Positions 1 to 7,528 of a stretch of 64,000 bases of DNA are shown here, piece after piece. Positions within the stretch are counted from its first letter, which is position 1, and each line of letters starts with the position of its first letter. The notes under the pieces were generated by a model, which searched no databases, had not been told where the DNA came from, and saw only the letters and a list, made by a program, of their open reading frames with translations. This DNA is from Lentzea waywayandensis (lineage in GTDB: Bacteria > Actinomycetota > Actinomycetes > Mycobacteriales > Pseudonocardiaceae). Location of the stretch: positions 620,001 to 684,000 of the forward strand of contig NZ_FOYL01000001.1 in assembly GCF_900115955.1 (NCBI RefSeq). Reading direction: 5' to 3'. The translations under genes were made by a program, and so were the position numbers.

Positions 1-1131
1 CACCACGCGCACCCGTGCGAGCTCGTACCACCAGTACTGGTGGAACTTGCCGTTGCGCGTGGTGGCGATGCCCTCGCGGCTGATCTCGATGACGACCTTG
101 CGGCGGGCGGCGGCGCTGAAGTACCGCACCGCGCGCACGACGAGCACGCAGAACGCGGCCAGGGCCAGCAGCTGCGTGGCGCCGTTGGCCTGCGCGGCCG
201 GGTCGGCGATCGCGGCGGCGAGCAGGGCCACGGCGAGGTTCAGCCCGCCCCACGCCATCGGCACGAACCGCGACGTCGAGAACGTCGCCGCGGCGGGCGT
301 CATCGGCGCGGGCATCTTGCTGGTCGGCGCCTTGGGCGTGACGACCTGGGAGAGCAGGCGCGTCACCTCGGCCGGTTCGGGACGCTTGGCCGGGTCGCGG
401 TGCATGCACTTCTGCACCAACGGCCGCAACGGCTTGGGCACGCCGTCGATGTCCGGTTCGCCGTGCGCGGCCTTGTAGAGCAACGTGGCCGTCGGGCCCT
501 CACCGAACGGACCCTTGCCCGTCGCCGCGTAGACCAGCACGGCGCCGAGGGCGAACACGTCCGACGGGGACGCGACCTCCTGGCCGGTGATCTGCTCGGG
601 CGACAGGAAGCCGGGCGTGCCGAAGACCATGCCGGTCTCGGTCAGCGCCGTGTGCTCCATCGCGCGCGAGATGCCGAAGTCGATGACGCGGGGTCCGTCG
701 GCGCCCAGCAGCACGTTGGACGGCTTGAGGTCGCGGTGGACCAGGCCGGCCCGGTGGATCGCGGTGAGCGCCTCGGCCAGACCTTCGGCGAGGCGTCTCA
801 AATGGTGCTCCGGCAACGGACCGTGCCGTTCGATGGCCTCCTGGAGCGTCGGGCCGGGCACGTACTCCGTCGCCATCCACGGCCGCGGCGCGCGCGTGTC
901 GGCGTCCACGACCGCCGCGGTGCCGGCGCTGCCGACCGCACGGGCCATCTGGACCTCGCGGCGGAACCGCTCGCGGAAGCGCGGGTCGTCGGCGAGCTCG
1001 GCGCGGGCGACCTTCACGGCGACCTGGCGTCCGTCGCTGCCTTGTCCCAGGTAGACCGTTCCCATGGCACCACGACCAAGCCTGCCCAAGAGCAGGTAGT
1101 CCCCAATGCGCTGTGGTTGGTCCACCTTCAC
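1..1131 (-). CDS. Serine/threonine protein kinase, C-terminus cut by window edge
   Basis: Eukaryotic-type (Hanks) Ser/Thr kinase; 377 codons are visible from a GTG at 1131 and the 3' end lies outside the window. The glycine loop (LGRGAMGTVYLG) is near residues 18-29, the VAIK-type lysine follows in QVAVKVA, the catalytic loop reads HRDLKPSNVLL and the metal-binding motif is DFG. After the kinase domain comes a Pro/Ala-rich linker and two hydrophobic stretches (LNLAVALLAAAIAD and LLALAAFCVLVVRAV), so it is probably membrane-associated. A short basic tail follows. No PASTA repeats are visible. It is divergent from the CorA gene. No strong Shine-Dalgarno precedes the GTG, so the exact start is uncertain. 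The substrate cannot be inferred. Confidence 0.92.
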   Translation of the reverse strand, partial: MKVDQPQRIGDYLLLGRLGRGAMGTVYLGQGSDGRQVAVKVARAELADDPRFRERFRREVQMARAVGSAGTAAVVDADTRAPRPWMATEYVPGPTLQEAIERHGPLPEHHLRRLAEGLAEALTAIHRAGLVHRDLKPSNVLLGADGPRVIDFGISRAMEHTALTETGMVFGTPGFLSPEQITGQEVASPSDVFALGAVLVYAATGKGPFGEGPTATLLYKAAHGEPDIDGVPKPLRPLVQKCMHRDPAKRPEPAEVTRLLSQVVTPKAPTSKMPAPMTPAAATFSTSRFVPMAWGGLNLAVALLAAAIADPAAQANGATQLLALAAFCVLVVRAVRYFSAAARRKVVIEISREGIATTRNGKFHQYWWYELARVRVV

Positions 1132-1191
1132 CGGATCGAGGGTAGCGGGAACTCGGGCCGAAACCTCACATCTGAGTAGATCTACGTATCG

Positions 1192-2157
1192 TTGTCGCCC
1201 ATGGGCAGGACCCGCTTGTACCGCAACGGCGAACTCGTGGACAGGGACTTCCCGGTCTCCGAGATCGCGGAGCACGTCAAAGATCACTCCGCCGTCGTGT
1301 GGTTCGACCTCTGCGCGCCGTCTCAGGACGAGATAGGTCTGTTGCGCGACGAACTGGGGTTGCACGAGCTCGCGATCGAGGACGCGTTCACCGAGCGGCA
1401 ACGCCCGAAGGTCGACCGCTACCCCACTCACCTGTTCCTGAGCGTTTACGCCGTCAAGTACGTCGAACACGAGATCAAGGCGTGCGAAGTCGACCTGTTC
1501 GTGGGCGAGAACGTGCTCGTGACGGTGCGCGAGAGCGAGGACTACGACCTCGCGAGTGTGGAGCACAGATGGGACAGCGCGCAGACGCTGGCGTCGTCGG
1601 GCGTCGGGTTCCTGCTGCACGGCCTGCTCGACGACATCGTGGACGGCCACTACGCGGCGGCTCAGAAGCTCGACGACGACATCGAGTCCCTGGAAGACCA
1701 CATCTACGAGGAGAAGCCGCACGTCGGGCGCAGGGCGTTGCAGCTCAGGCGCGCGTTGGTGCAGCTCAGGCGCGTGGCGTTGCCGATGCGAGAGGTGCTG
1801 GGGTCGCTGACGCACCGCGAGCACGAGGTCGTGGACGACGTGATGATGCCGTACTACCTGGACGTGAAGGACCACACGCTGTTCACCGCCGAGCTGACCG
1901 AGTCGATGCGGGAGCTGGTCACGAACCTGCGCGAGGCCGAGGCGATGATGCAGGGCAACCGGCTCAACTCGATCATGAAGAAGGTCACCAGCTGGGCCGC
2001 GATCATCGCGGTGCCGACGGCGATATCGGGCTATTACGGCATGAACGTCCCTTATCCCGGCTTTGAGCAGCAATGGGGCGTTTGGGTGTCCACGCTGGGT
2101 ATGTTCGGCCTCTCCTACATCCTGTACCTGATGTTCAAGCGCCGCGATTGGCTGTGA
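1192..2157 (+). CDS. corA: CorA-family divalent cation (Mg2+/Co2+) transporter
   Basis: Inner-membrane channel for Mg2+ or related divalent cations. The protein has the CorA architecture: a long acidic/helical cytosolic domain (residues 1-260), then two C-terminal membrane helices. The signature YGMN motif, in SGYYGMNVPYP, lies at the end of the first helix and forms the selectivity filter in known CorA proteins. The C-terminus is the usual basic tail (FKRRDWL). At 321 residues its length is normal. A TTG at 1192 opens the frame, but an ATG at 1201 gives an equally good N-terminus (MGRTRLYRNG). The next gene starts 5 bases after the stop, suggesting co-transcription although the functions are not obviously related. 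Confidence 0.93.
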   Translation: MSPMGRTRLYRNGELVDRDFPVSEIAEHVKDHSAVVWFDLCAPSQDEIGLLRDELGLHELAIEDAFTERQRPKVDRYPTHLFLSVYAVKYVEHEIKACEVDLFVGENVLVTVRESEDYDLASVEHRWDSAQTLASSGVGFLLHGLLDDIVDGHYAAAQKLDDDIESLEDHIYEEKPHVGRRALQLRRALVQLRRVALPMREVLGSLTHREHEVVDDVMMPYYLDVKDHTLFTAELTESMRELVTNLREAEAMMQGNRLNSIMKKVTSWAAIIAVPTAISGYYGMNVPYPGFEQQWGVWVSTLGMFGLSYILYLMFKRRDWL

Positions 2158-2161
2158 GCCT

Positions 2162-2929
2162 GTGAAGATCCACCTGACCCGCCGCGACGAGCTCGCGATC
2201 ATCACGATCGACGCGCCGCCGCTCAACCTGTACTCCCTCGACCTCGACGCAGAGTTCCACGAGGCCCTGGACGAGCTGGGTGACGCGCGGGCGTTGCTGG
2301 TCAACGCCACGGGCCGGGTGGTGTCGGGCGGTGTCGACGTGTCGCTGTTCGCCGCGCAGGAGTACCGCTACGAGGCGCAGCAGCTGTTCGACCGCATGCT
2401 GATCCTGCCGCAACGCCTCGCCGCGCTGCCGATCCCGACCGTCTTCGCCGCACACGCGCTGTGCCTGACCTGGGCTTTCGAGCTGGCCGTGGCGTGCGAC
2501 CTGATCCTGGCCGCGCAGAGCGCCCGGTTCGGGCTGGTCGAGAAGGTGGTCGGACTGACGCCGACGATGGGCGGCACGCAGCGCTTGGCGGCGCGGGCGG
2601 GCGTCGGTCGCGCGAAGGAGTTCGTGATGACCGGCGACCTTTACGACGCCGCCACGCTGGAACGGTGGAATGTCGTCAACCGGTTGTTCCCCGACGAAGG
2701 TTTCGCAATGGCCGCGGAGCAGTTCGCGCTGAGTCTCGCGGTCGGCCCGACGCAGGCACACTTCGCGACCAAACAGGTGCTCGCACATTTCGAGAACGGC
2801 GGCGTCCCGGAGGCCGACGCTCACGTCACGACGATCGCGTCCGCCCTGTTCGAAACCGAGGACCTGCCACGCGCTGTGCACAGCTTCCTCACGGACGGTC
2901 CCGGCCGCGCGACATTCACGGGTCGCTGA
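2162..2929 (+). CDS. Enoyl-CoA hydratase/isomerase (crotonase) family protein
   Basis: Crotonase-fold enzyme, 255 residues, starting at a GTG almost touching the corA stop. The N-terminal strands include ITIDAPPLNLYS, as in crotonases. The oxyanion-hole segment VSGGVDVSLF (near residue 60) and the second active-site loop FGLVEKVVGLTPTMGGTQRL (near residues 121-140) are present, with Glu in the position used by hydratases. The usual PE(V/I) pair reads VEKVV, so the exact reaction (hydratase, isomerase or hydrolase) cannot be fixed. No fatty-acid-degradation partners are adjacent. Translational coupling to corA is likely from spacing. Confidence 0.88.
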   Translation: MKIHLTRRDELAIITIDAPPLNLYSLDLDAEFHEALDELGDARALLVNATGRVVSGGVDVSLFAAQEYRYEAQQLFDRMLILPQRLAALPIPTVFAAHALCLTWAFELAVACDLILAAQSARFGLVEKVVGLTPTMGGTQRLAARAGVGRAKEFVMTGDLYDAATLERWNVVNRLFPDEGFAMAAEQFALSLAVGPTQAHFATKQVLAHFENGGVPEADAHVTTIASALFETEDLPRAVHSFLTDGPGRATFTGR

Positions 2930-3183
2930 TCTCACACATCAAAGAATCATATGGCTCGGTGATAGAACCGTGATCTACCTGCTCACACGGATGGAGCATT
3001 CCCCGCCAGGCGGAAGATGATGTTGCGCCGCAACGAGATCCGCTTGACTCCTCCGGTTCTGCCGTGCAGTGTGCTGACCGTTCAACGGCCCCCCGTACGA
3101 ACTTCGTCGCACGAGTTCTGTACACATTCCGCAACGGCCGACGACACAATTAGCGAGTTCACGGTCCCCCGTCGTGAGCGCGC
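2930..3183. other. Intergenic stretch of about 250 bases
   Basis: Lies between the crotonase stop and the beta-helix lipoprotein. It is less GC-rich than its neighbours (for example around 2935-2980 and 3110-3155) and probably carries the promoter of the lipoprotein gene. I see no convincing ORF with a ribosome-binding site and no strong hairpin. Confidence 0.5.
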
Positions 3184-3201
3184 GTGGAGGTAGAACCAGC
3201 C

Positions 3202-4302
3202 GTGAGACTGAGATTGGCCGTACTGCTGACCGGTGGTGTCATCGTGTTGGCCGCCTGTTCCCCGACCAAGGCGGCCCAGCCGACACCCGTAGCGGAGAGC
3301 AGCAGCGCCACCTCGACCAGCACGCCCAGCAGTTCCTCGGCCGCCCCGAGCAGCAGTTCGGCGGCTCCCAGCTCGACGACCAAGTCCGCGACCAACGGCC
3401 CCGTGAAGCCCCCGGCGAACACCCCCGCCCCCGCCGGCTCCCCTGGCTGGAAGCTCACTCAGGGCAACACGGGCCTCGCCGCCCATGGCCTGAACTGCGA
3501 CTCGCTGCCGCTCTACACCGGTCCCGGCGCCCCCGCCGCGGGCACCGTGATCTCCGGCAAGCGCGTCGAGCAGGCCCTCACGCTGTTCGCGGGCAACATC
3601 ACCATCGAGAAGTCCTGCATCCGCCCGAAGAACCTCGGTGAGACCGCCCCGCTGATCACGACGAACGGCCCGTGCGGCAGCAACTCCTGCCAGGTCACCG
3701 GCGCTCCCGTCACCATCCGCGACTCGAACATCGACGGCTCCGCCCTGTCGGCGAAGACCATCGCGGGCTCCTGCGCGTTCCTCGGCGTCGGCACGCTTCA
3801 GCGCAACTACATCAGCGGCATGGGCTCCGGCATCTGCTTCTACAACACCGGCAGCTCCCTGAGCGGCCTCGCCGAGGGCAACTACGTCCGCGGCCTGCGC
3901 TCGGACGGCGAGTCCCACAACGACGGCGCCACGGTCCGCGACTTCCCGCTCGACAAGAACGCGGGCCGCACCCTGACGTTCCGCAACAACCGCATCGACT
4001 GCTCGACCGGCAACGACACCGGCGCCCTGTTCATCCAGACCTACGGCGACGACATCGACAACGTCACCGTCGAGGGCAACCTCCTGGAGGGCGGCGGCTA
4101 CCAGCTCGGCCTGGAGTCGGGCTTCGACAACCTCTACGGCCGCAACATGAAGTCCATCAACAACCGCTTCAGCGGCACCGGATGGGGCGCGGCCTACGTG
4201 AGCCAGAAGGGCGCCTCGTACAAGTGGGCGGTGTGGCAGGACAACTTCCTGCACGACGCCAACGCGCCGGACGGCAAGGGCAAGCCCGCAGGCACTCCGT
4301 AG
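3202..4302 (+). CDS. Secreted lipoprotein with predicted right-handed parallel beta-helix
   Basis: A 366-residue exported protein. The GTG at 3202 is preceded by GGAGG at 3186-3190; an upstream GTG at 3184 is in frame but would put Glu residues before the signal. The N-terminus is a lipoprotein signal ending in VLAAC, so Cys is the probable lipidation site. A Ser/Ala/Pro-rich spacer (residues ~20-80) follows, then a domain of short beta-turn repeats with many Asn and Gly residues (for example GNITIEKSCIR, GNYVRGLRSDGE, NNRIDC), typical of pectate-lyase-like beta-helices. Several cysteines may form disulfides. A role in binding or cleaving a polysaccharide is possible but no catalytic residues can be assigned. 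It ends at a convergent terminator. Confidence 0.82.
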   Translation: MRLRLAVLLTGGVIVLAACSPTKAAQPTPVAESSSATSTSTPSSSSAAPSSSSAAPSSTTKSATNGPVKPPANTPAPAGSPGWKLTQGNTGLAAHGLNCDSLPLYTGPGAPAAGTVISGKRVEQALTLFAGNITIEKSCIRPKNLGETAPLITTNGPCGSNSCQVTGAPVTIRDSNIDGSALSAKTIAGSCAFLGVGTLQRNYISGMGSGICFYNTGSSLSGLAEGNYVRGLRSDGESHNDGATVRDFPLDKNAGRTLTFRNNRIDCSTGNDTGALFIQTYGDDIDNVTVEGNLLEGGGYQLGLESGFDNLYGRNMKSINNRFSGTGWGAAYVSQKGASYKWAVWQDNFLHDANAPDGKGKPAGTP

Positions 4303-4311
4303 TCCCCTGAT

Positions 4312-4349
4312 CGCCTTCGCCGCCGAGGCCCCCGCCGGCGGCGAAGGCG
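4312..4349. terminator. Hairpin terminator between convergent genes
   Basis: Perfect 13-bp inverted repeat (CGCCTTCGCCGCC / GGCGGCGAAGGCG) with a 12-base loop, placed between the lipoprotein stop at 4302 and the end of the convergent small membrane gene at 4360. No long T-run follows, as is common in actinobacteria, so it can serve both strands. Confidence 0.75.
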
Positions 4350-4359
4350 GTGCGCGGGC

Positions 4360-4680
4360 TCAGTCAGACGATGCACCGGAACGGCGCTCGGCCTGGGCGA
4401 CGCGTTCCTCGAGGGCCCGGATGCGGTCGTAGAGATCGACCAGGGTCACGCCGTCGGCCACCACGCCGGGGCGCTGCCAATGCCTTCGCACGAAGTCCTC
4501 CCGGCTCTCCTGCGGCGACTGCTGGAACCTGGAAAAAGGCGCAGCACCGGGTTCCGTCGCCGGCGTGGAAGCGCCCAGCGCGCCGAACAAGGACTTCTGC
4601 AGCTTCATGATGATGAACCCGACGAGCACGATCACCACGAGAGCGGTGACGGGGATCAGCAAACCCCAAGCGTCCGACAT
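4360..4680 (-). CDS. Small single-pass membrane protein with C-terminal coiled coil
   Basis: A 106-residue protein. One hydrophobic helix occupies residues ~5-27 (WGLLIPVTALVVIVLVGFII), followed by a polar linker rich in Pro/Ala and a charged, probably coiled-coil C-terminus (DLYDRIRALEERVAQAERR). The C-terminal pattern resembles short membrane proteins in which a DLxxRIxxLE(E)R heptad mediates oligomerisation. The gene lies 57 bases downstream of the SLATT-domain gene on the same strand, so the two could be co-expressed, but I do not recognise a named family. Confidence 0.75.
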   Translation of the reverse strand: MSDAWGLLIPVTALVVIVLVGFIIMKLQKSLFGALGASTPATEPGAAPFSRFQQSPQESREDFVRRHWQRPGVVADGVTLVDLYDRIRALEERVAQAERRSGASSD

Positions 4681-4737
4681 GAGAAACCCCCTGATCCTCG
4701 GACAGCGGAGATCGACTCTACCGGCCGCGACACCCGC

Positions 4738-5193
4738 TCAGCCGTTGTCGCGGAACTTCAGCCAGCGGCCGCTGAGCGAGTCCCAGATCTCCTGGTAGCG
4801 CTCGAACATCTCCCGCACCAACTCGGGATCCACGTCCGCGGCCGGAGTGGACGCCACGTAGTAGGCGAGGTCGTCCTCCAGCCGGTGGAACTTGTAGCTG
4901 GCCTCCTCCATCAGCACCCACAGCGAGCGCCACGCGAAGAACGGCTCCAAAGCGGACACCACGGTCACCACCGCGACCAGTGCGAACGCCGTTCCCGTCC
5001 AGGGGTCGAGGTTCTGCAGGCCGAGGATGATCGTCGACACCGCCGAAAGCACCAAAGTGGTCAGTCGGACAGTTACGGACTTCCACCTGAACCGCTGCTT
5101 GCGGGAACGGGCGTACGCGTGCCCGCGTTCGATCTGCCCGAGCAGGTGCTGTGCGAGTTCGTGCGGCTTCAGGCCGGACGGCAAGTCGGTCAC
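4738..5193 (-). CDS. SLATT-domain (DUF4231-like) two-TM membrane protein
   Basis: A ~151-residue protein with an amphipathic N-terminus, a basic segment (RSRKQRFRWKS), two adjacent membrane helices (about residues 45-62 and 67-86) and a soluble helical C-terminus with a conserved-looking YKFHRLEDDLAYY segment. This layout fits SLATT, the 2TM effector domain associated with SMODS and SLOG sensors in predicted conflict systems; members are thought to act as membrane pores. No nucleotide sensor lies next to this copy. A GTG start at 5193 is favoured over the in-frame TTG at 5199, because a -10-like TATTGT (5206-5201 on this strand) sits 7 bases before it, indicating a leaderless transcript. Confidence 0.72.
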   Translation of the reverse strand: MTDLPSGLKPHELAQHLLGQIERGHAYARSRKQRFRWKSVTVRLTTLVLSAVSTIILGLQNLDPWTGTAFALVAVVTVVSALEPFFAWRSLWVLMEEASYKFHRLEDDLAYYVASTPAADVDPELVREMFERYQEIWDSLSGRWLKFRDNG

Positions 5194-5200
5194 CGGCAAG

Positions 5201-5221
5201 ACAATAGTTTCGAGGTAACTT
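5201..5221. promoter_or_regulatory. Back-to-back leaderless promoters
   Basis: The gap between the divergent SLATT and PIG-L genes is only about 34 bases. On the minus strand TATTGT (5206-5201) lies 7 bases before GTG 5193; on the plus strand TAACTT (5216-5221) lies 6 bases before GTG 5228. Both match the TANNNT -10 pattern at the distance expected when transcription starts at the first base of the start codon. No clear -35 boxes are seen. Confidence 0.5.
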
Positions 5222-5227
5222 CCCCGC

Positions 5228-5956
5228 GTGCAGTTCGATGGACCGAGAACCTTGCTGGCCGTCCACGCTCACCCCGACGACGAGTCGCGGTCGACCGGAG
5301 GAATCCTGGCCCACTACGCCCGTCAGGGTGTCCGGATCGTCCTCGTCACCTGTACCAGCGGCGAGCTGGGTGACATGCCCGGTGGCGTCAAGCCCGGAGA
5401 GCTGAACCACCACCCGCAGGCGGTCGCGGCGCGGAGACGGGCGCAGCTCAACGACGCGTGCGATGTGCTCGGCATCACAGACCTGGAACTGTTGGGATAT
5501 CACGACTCCGGCGAGACCGGTGAGGTGCCGCCCGGCGCGTTCTGCTCGATCCCCGTGGAGACGGCGGCGGGGCGGGTGGCCGCGCTGATCGAGCACTTCC
5601 GGCCGCAGGTCGTCGTCACGCACGACCACCACAACCCGCACCAGCACCGCGACCACGTGCACGCCGCGCGAGTCGCGCAGCACGCGGTCAAGGAGACCGG
5701 GATCCCCGCGAAGCTGTACCTGGAAGCACACGACAGCCTTGCCACGACCACGGTCGACACGTCCGCGGTCGCCGACGTGAAGCGCAAGGCGTTGTACTGC
5801 TACGAGAGTCAGTCGCTCATCGGGAAGCTGACGGCGCAGCAACGGTTCGCGGCCGAGTCCTACATCCGCGCGATCGACACGACCGGCGCGCCGTTGCCGG
5901 AGACCGATCTCTTCGCCGGCATCACGCACCACGGGCCGGATCTGCCTCGCTGGTGA
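5228..5956 (+). CDS. PIG-L/LmbE family zinc-dependent deacetylase
   Basis: A 242-residue Zn hydrolase of the family that includes MshB and Mca of mycothiol metabolism and antibiotic-sugar deacetylases. The N-terminal metal motif reads AVHAHPDDES (residues ~11-20) and the third ligand lies in HQHRDHVHAARVA. The Rossmann-like core follows with VLVTCTSGELGD. No signal peptide, so cytoplasmic. Starts at a probable leaderless GTG, and the first base after its stop leads into a strong hairpin. The substrate is unknown: it could de-N-acetylate a GlcNAc-type sugar or cleave mycothiol conjugates. Confidence 0.88.
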   Translation: MQFDGPRTLLAVHAHPDDESRSTGGILAHYARQGVRIVLVTCTSGELGDMPGGVKPGELNHHPQAVAARRRAQLNDACDVLGITDLELLGYHDSGETGEVPPGAFCSIPVETAAGRVAALIEHFRPQVVVTHDHHNPHQHRDHVHAARVAQHAVKETGIPAKLYLEAHDSLATTTVDTSAVADVKRKALYCYESQSLIGKLTAQQRFAAESYIRAIDTTGAPLPETDLFAGITHHGPDLPRW

Positions 5957-5959
5957 GCC

Positions 5960-5990
5960 AAGGGGCGTTCGTCGAGGACGAACGCCCCTT
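5960..5990. terminator. Perfect 14-bp hairpin terminator shared by convergent genes
   Basis: AAGGGGCGTTCGTC (5960-5973), loop GAG, GACGAACGCCCCTT (5977-5990). It begins 4 bases after the PIG-L stop and lies 4 bases beyond the stop of the minus-strand micro-ORF, so it closes transcripts from both sides. Confidence 0.85.
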
Positions 5991-5994
5991 CAAG

Positions 5995-6102
5995 CTACAG
6001 CGGGAGCGCGGACAGCAGGCTGCTCGCGAGATCGCTCGCCTGAGCCAGCAGACCAGACGCCTGGTGCACGAGACCGTTGACCATGTCCATGAGTCCAGCC
6101 AC
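5995..6102 (-). CDS. 35-residue hydrophobic/amphipathic micropeptide
   Basis: Minus-strand ORF from GTG 6102 to TAG 5995. It has a strong Shine-Dalgarno, GGGGAGG, 8 bases before the GTG, and a perfect terminator 4 bases after the stop. The peptide begins VAGLMDMVNGLVHQ and ends LASSLLSALPL; it is almost free of charge (two Asp, one His), rich in Leu/Ala/Ser, and would form an amphipathic helix. This resembles small membrane-active or surface peptides in outline only; I do not recognise a family. An internal ATG at 6090 is an alternative start. The gene lies downstream of the UDP-sugar dehydrogenase on the same strand. Confidence 0.6.
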   Translation of the reverse strand: MAGLMDMVNGLVHQASGLLAQASDLASSLLSALPL

Positions 6103-6124
6103 GGCGAGAACCTCCCCGACGAAC

Positions 6125-6147
6125 CCCGGTGGGCCAGTCCCACCGGG
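6125..6147. other. Hairpin upstream of the micro-ORF
   Basis: Perfect 9-bp inverted repeat CCCGGTGGG (6125-6133) / CCCACCGGG (6139-6147) with a 5-base loop. On the minus strand it lies 83 bases after the dehydrogenase stop and just before the GGGGAGG ribosome-binding site of the micro-ORF. It could terminate the upstream operon, or fold in the micro-ORF leader and control its translation. Confidence 0.5.
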
Positions 6148-6229
6148 TGTTGCCGGGAATCAAAGCGCTAGCACAACAGGACCGCGCGCCCTGTCACACC
6201 ATCGAGCTAAATGGACAGTCTCAAGTGGA

Positions 6230-7528
6230 CTAGCGGCGACCCAGTGACGTGCAGGTGAGACCCGCGCGGCGGATGACGTCCGGGTCCAGGATGTTCCGGG
6301 TGTCGACGACCACCGGCTGCCGCACGGTCTCGGCCAGGCGAGCCCAGTCGAGCGAGCGGAAGTCCGGCCACTCGGTCAGCACGACGAGAGCGTCGACGTC
6401 CTTCGCGGCCTGGTACGGATCGTCCACAACGGACACCGGACCGAGGTCGGTACCGCCGGCCAGAGCCGGGTCGTAGCCGACGAGCTCGGCGCCCGCCTGC
6501 TTCAGCAACGCCGCCACCGCGAGGGCCGGGGAGTCGCGCAGGTCGTCCGTGCCGGCCTTGAACGTCAGGCCCAGCAGGCCCAGGCGCACGTGCGACAGCG
6601 AGCCGCCGCGCTTGCCGGTGACCGCGAGGCGGACCTTCTCGACCATCCGCTGGCGCTGACGCTCGTTGGTGTCGATCGTGGCGCGCAGCAGGCGGAACTC
6701 GAAGTCGGCGGCGTCCGCGACCTGGAGCATCGCGTGCGTGTCCTTGGGCAGGCACGAGCCACCCCAGCCGGGGCCGGGGTTGAGGAACGCCTGGCCGATG
6801 CGCTTGTCGTAGCCCATGCCCTCGGTGACGTCGGTGATGTTCGCGCCGAGGCGCTCGCACAGCTCCGCGACCGCGTTGACGTACGAGAGCTTCATCGCCA
6901 GGAAGCAGTTCGCCGCGTACTTGACCATCTCGGCGGAGGCCGCGTCGGTCAGAACCGTGGGCGCGCCAAGGCGTGCGTACAGGGCCGCCACGCGCTCGGC
7001 GGCGTCCTGCTGGTCGCAGCCGACGACGATGCGGTCCGGGTTCAGGAAGTCGTGCACGGCCGAGCCCTCGCGCAGGAACTCGGGGTTCGAGACGACGGCG
7101 ACGTCGTCGCGGCGCAGCAGCTCGGCGGTGCGGATCGAGGTTCCCACCGGCACCGTGGACTTGTTGACGATCACGGTTCCGGACGGCAGCAGGTCGCGCG
7201 TCTCGTCCACAACGGACTCGACGGCCGCCAGGTCCGCGATGCCGCCGACACCCATGGGCGTGGGCACGCACAGGAACACGACCTCGGCGTCGGCCACCGC
7301 GGCCGACGCGCCGAGCACGAACGACAGACGACCCGATGCCAGACCCTCGGCGACGAGCTCGGCGAGACGCGGTTCGAGGATGTCGACCTCACCCCGCGAG
7401 AGGCGTTCGACCTTGCCCGCGTCGACGTCCGCGCACACCACGCGGTGGCCCAGCGAGGCGAGGCAGGCACCGGTGGTCAGACCGACGTAGCCGGTGCCGA
7501 CGACAGCGATCCTTCTGACGAACATCAT
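6230..7528 (-). CDS. UDP-glucose/UDP-sugar 6-dehydrogenase
   Basis: Oxidises the C6 hydroxyl of a UDP-hexose to the uronic acid using two NAD+. The 432-residue protein has the N-terminal Rossmann fold (IAVVGTGYVGLTTGACLASL), the central helical dimer domain (residues ~200-290) and the catalytic cysteine in GWGGSCLPKDTHAM. The C-terminal UDP-binding domain includes LGLTFKAGTDDLRDSPA. ATG 7528 overlaps the glycosyltransferase stop (ATGA), so the two are translationally coupled. The product probably feeds the surrounding polysaccharide genes; UDP-glucose is the default substrate, though UDP-GlcNAc (WbpA-like) is possible given the acetamido-sugar genes in the second arm. Confidence 0.93.
   Translation of the reverse strand: MMFVRRIAVVGTGYVGLTTGACLASLGHRVVCADVDAGKVERLSRGEVDILEPRLAELVAEGLASGRLSFVLGASAAVADAEVVFLCVPTPMGVGGIADLAAVESVVDETRDLLPSGTVIVNKSTVPVGTSIRTAELLRRDDVAVVSNPEFLREGSAVHDFLNPDRIVVGCDQQDAAERVAALYARLGAPTVLTDAASAEMVKYAANCFLAMKLSYVNAVAELCERLGANITDVTEGMGYDKRIGQAFLNPGPGWGGSCLPKDTHAMLQVADAADFEFRLLRATIDTNERQRQRMVEKVRLAVTGKRGGSLSHVRLGLLGLTFKAGTDDLRDSPALAVAALLKQAGAELVGYDPALAGGTDLGPVSVVDDPYQAAKDVDALVVLTEWPDFRSLDWARLAETVRQPVVVDTRNILDPDVIRRAGLTCTSLGRR

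Noticed and set aside
40..1179. Long plus-strand ORF over the kinase
   Set aside because: The minus strand carries a complete kinase with intact motifs; the plus frame is a shadow.
5953..6171. 72-codon plus-strand ORF
   Set aside because: It runs through the terminator hairpin and opposite the micro-ORF, and has no RBS.
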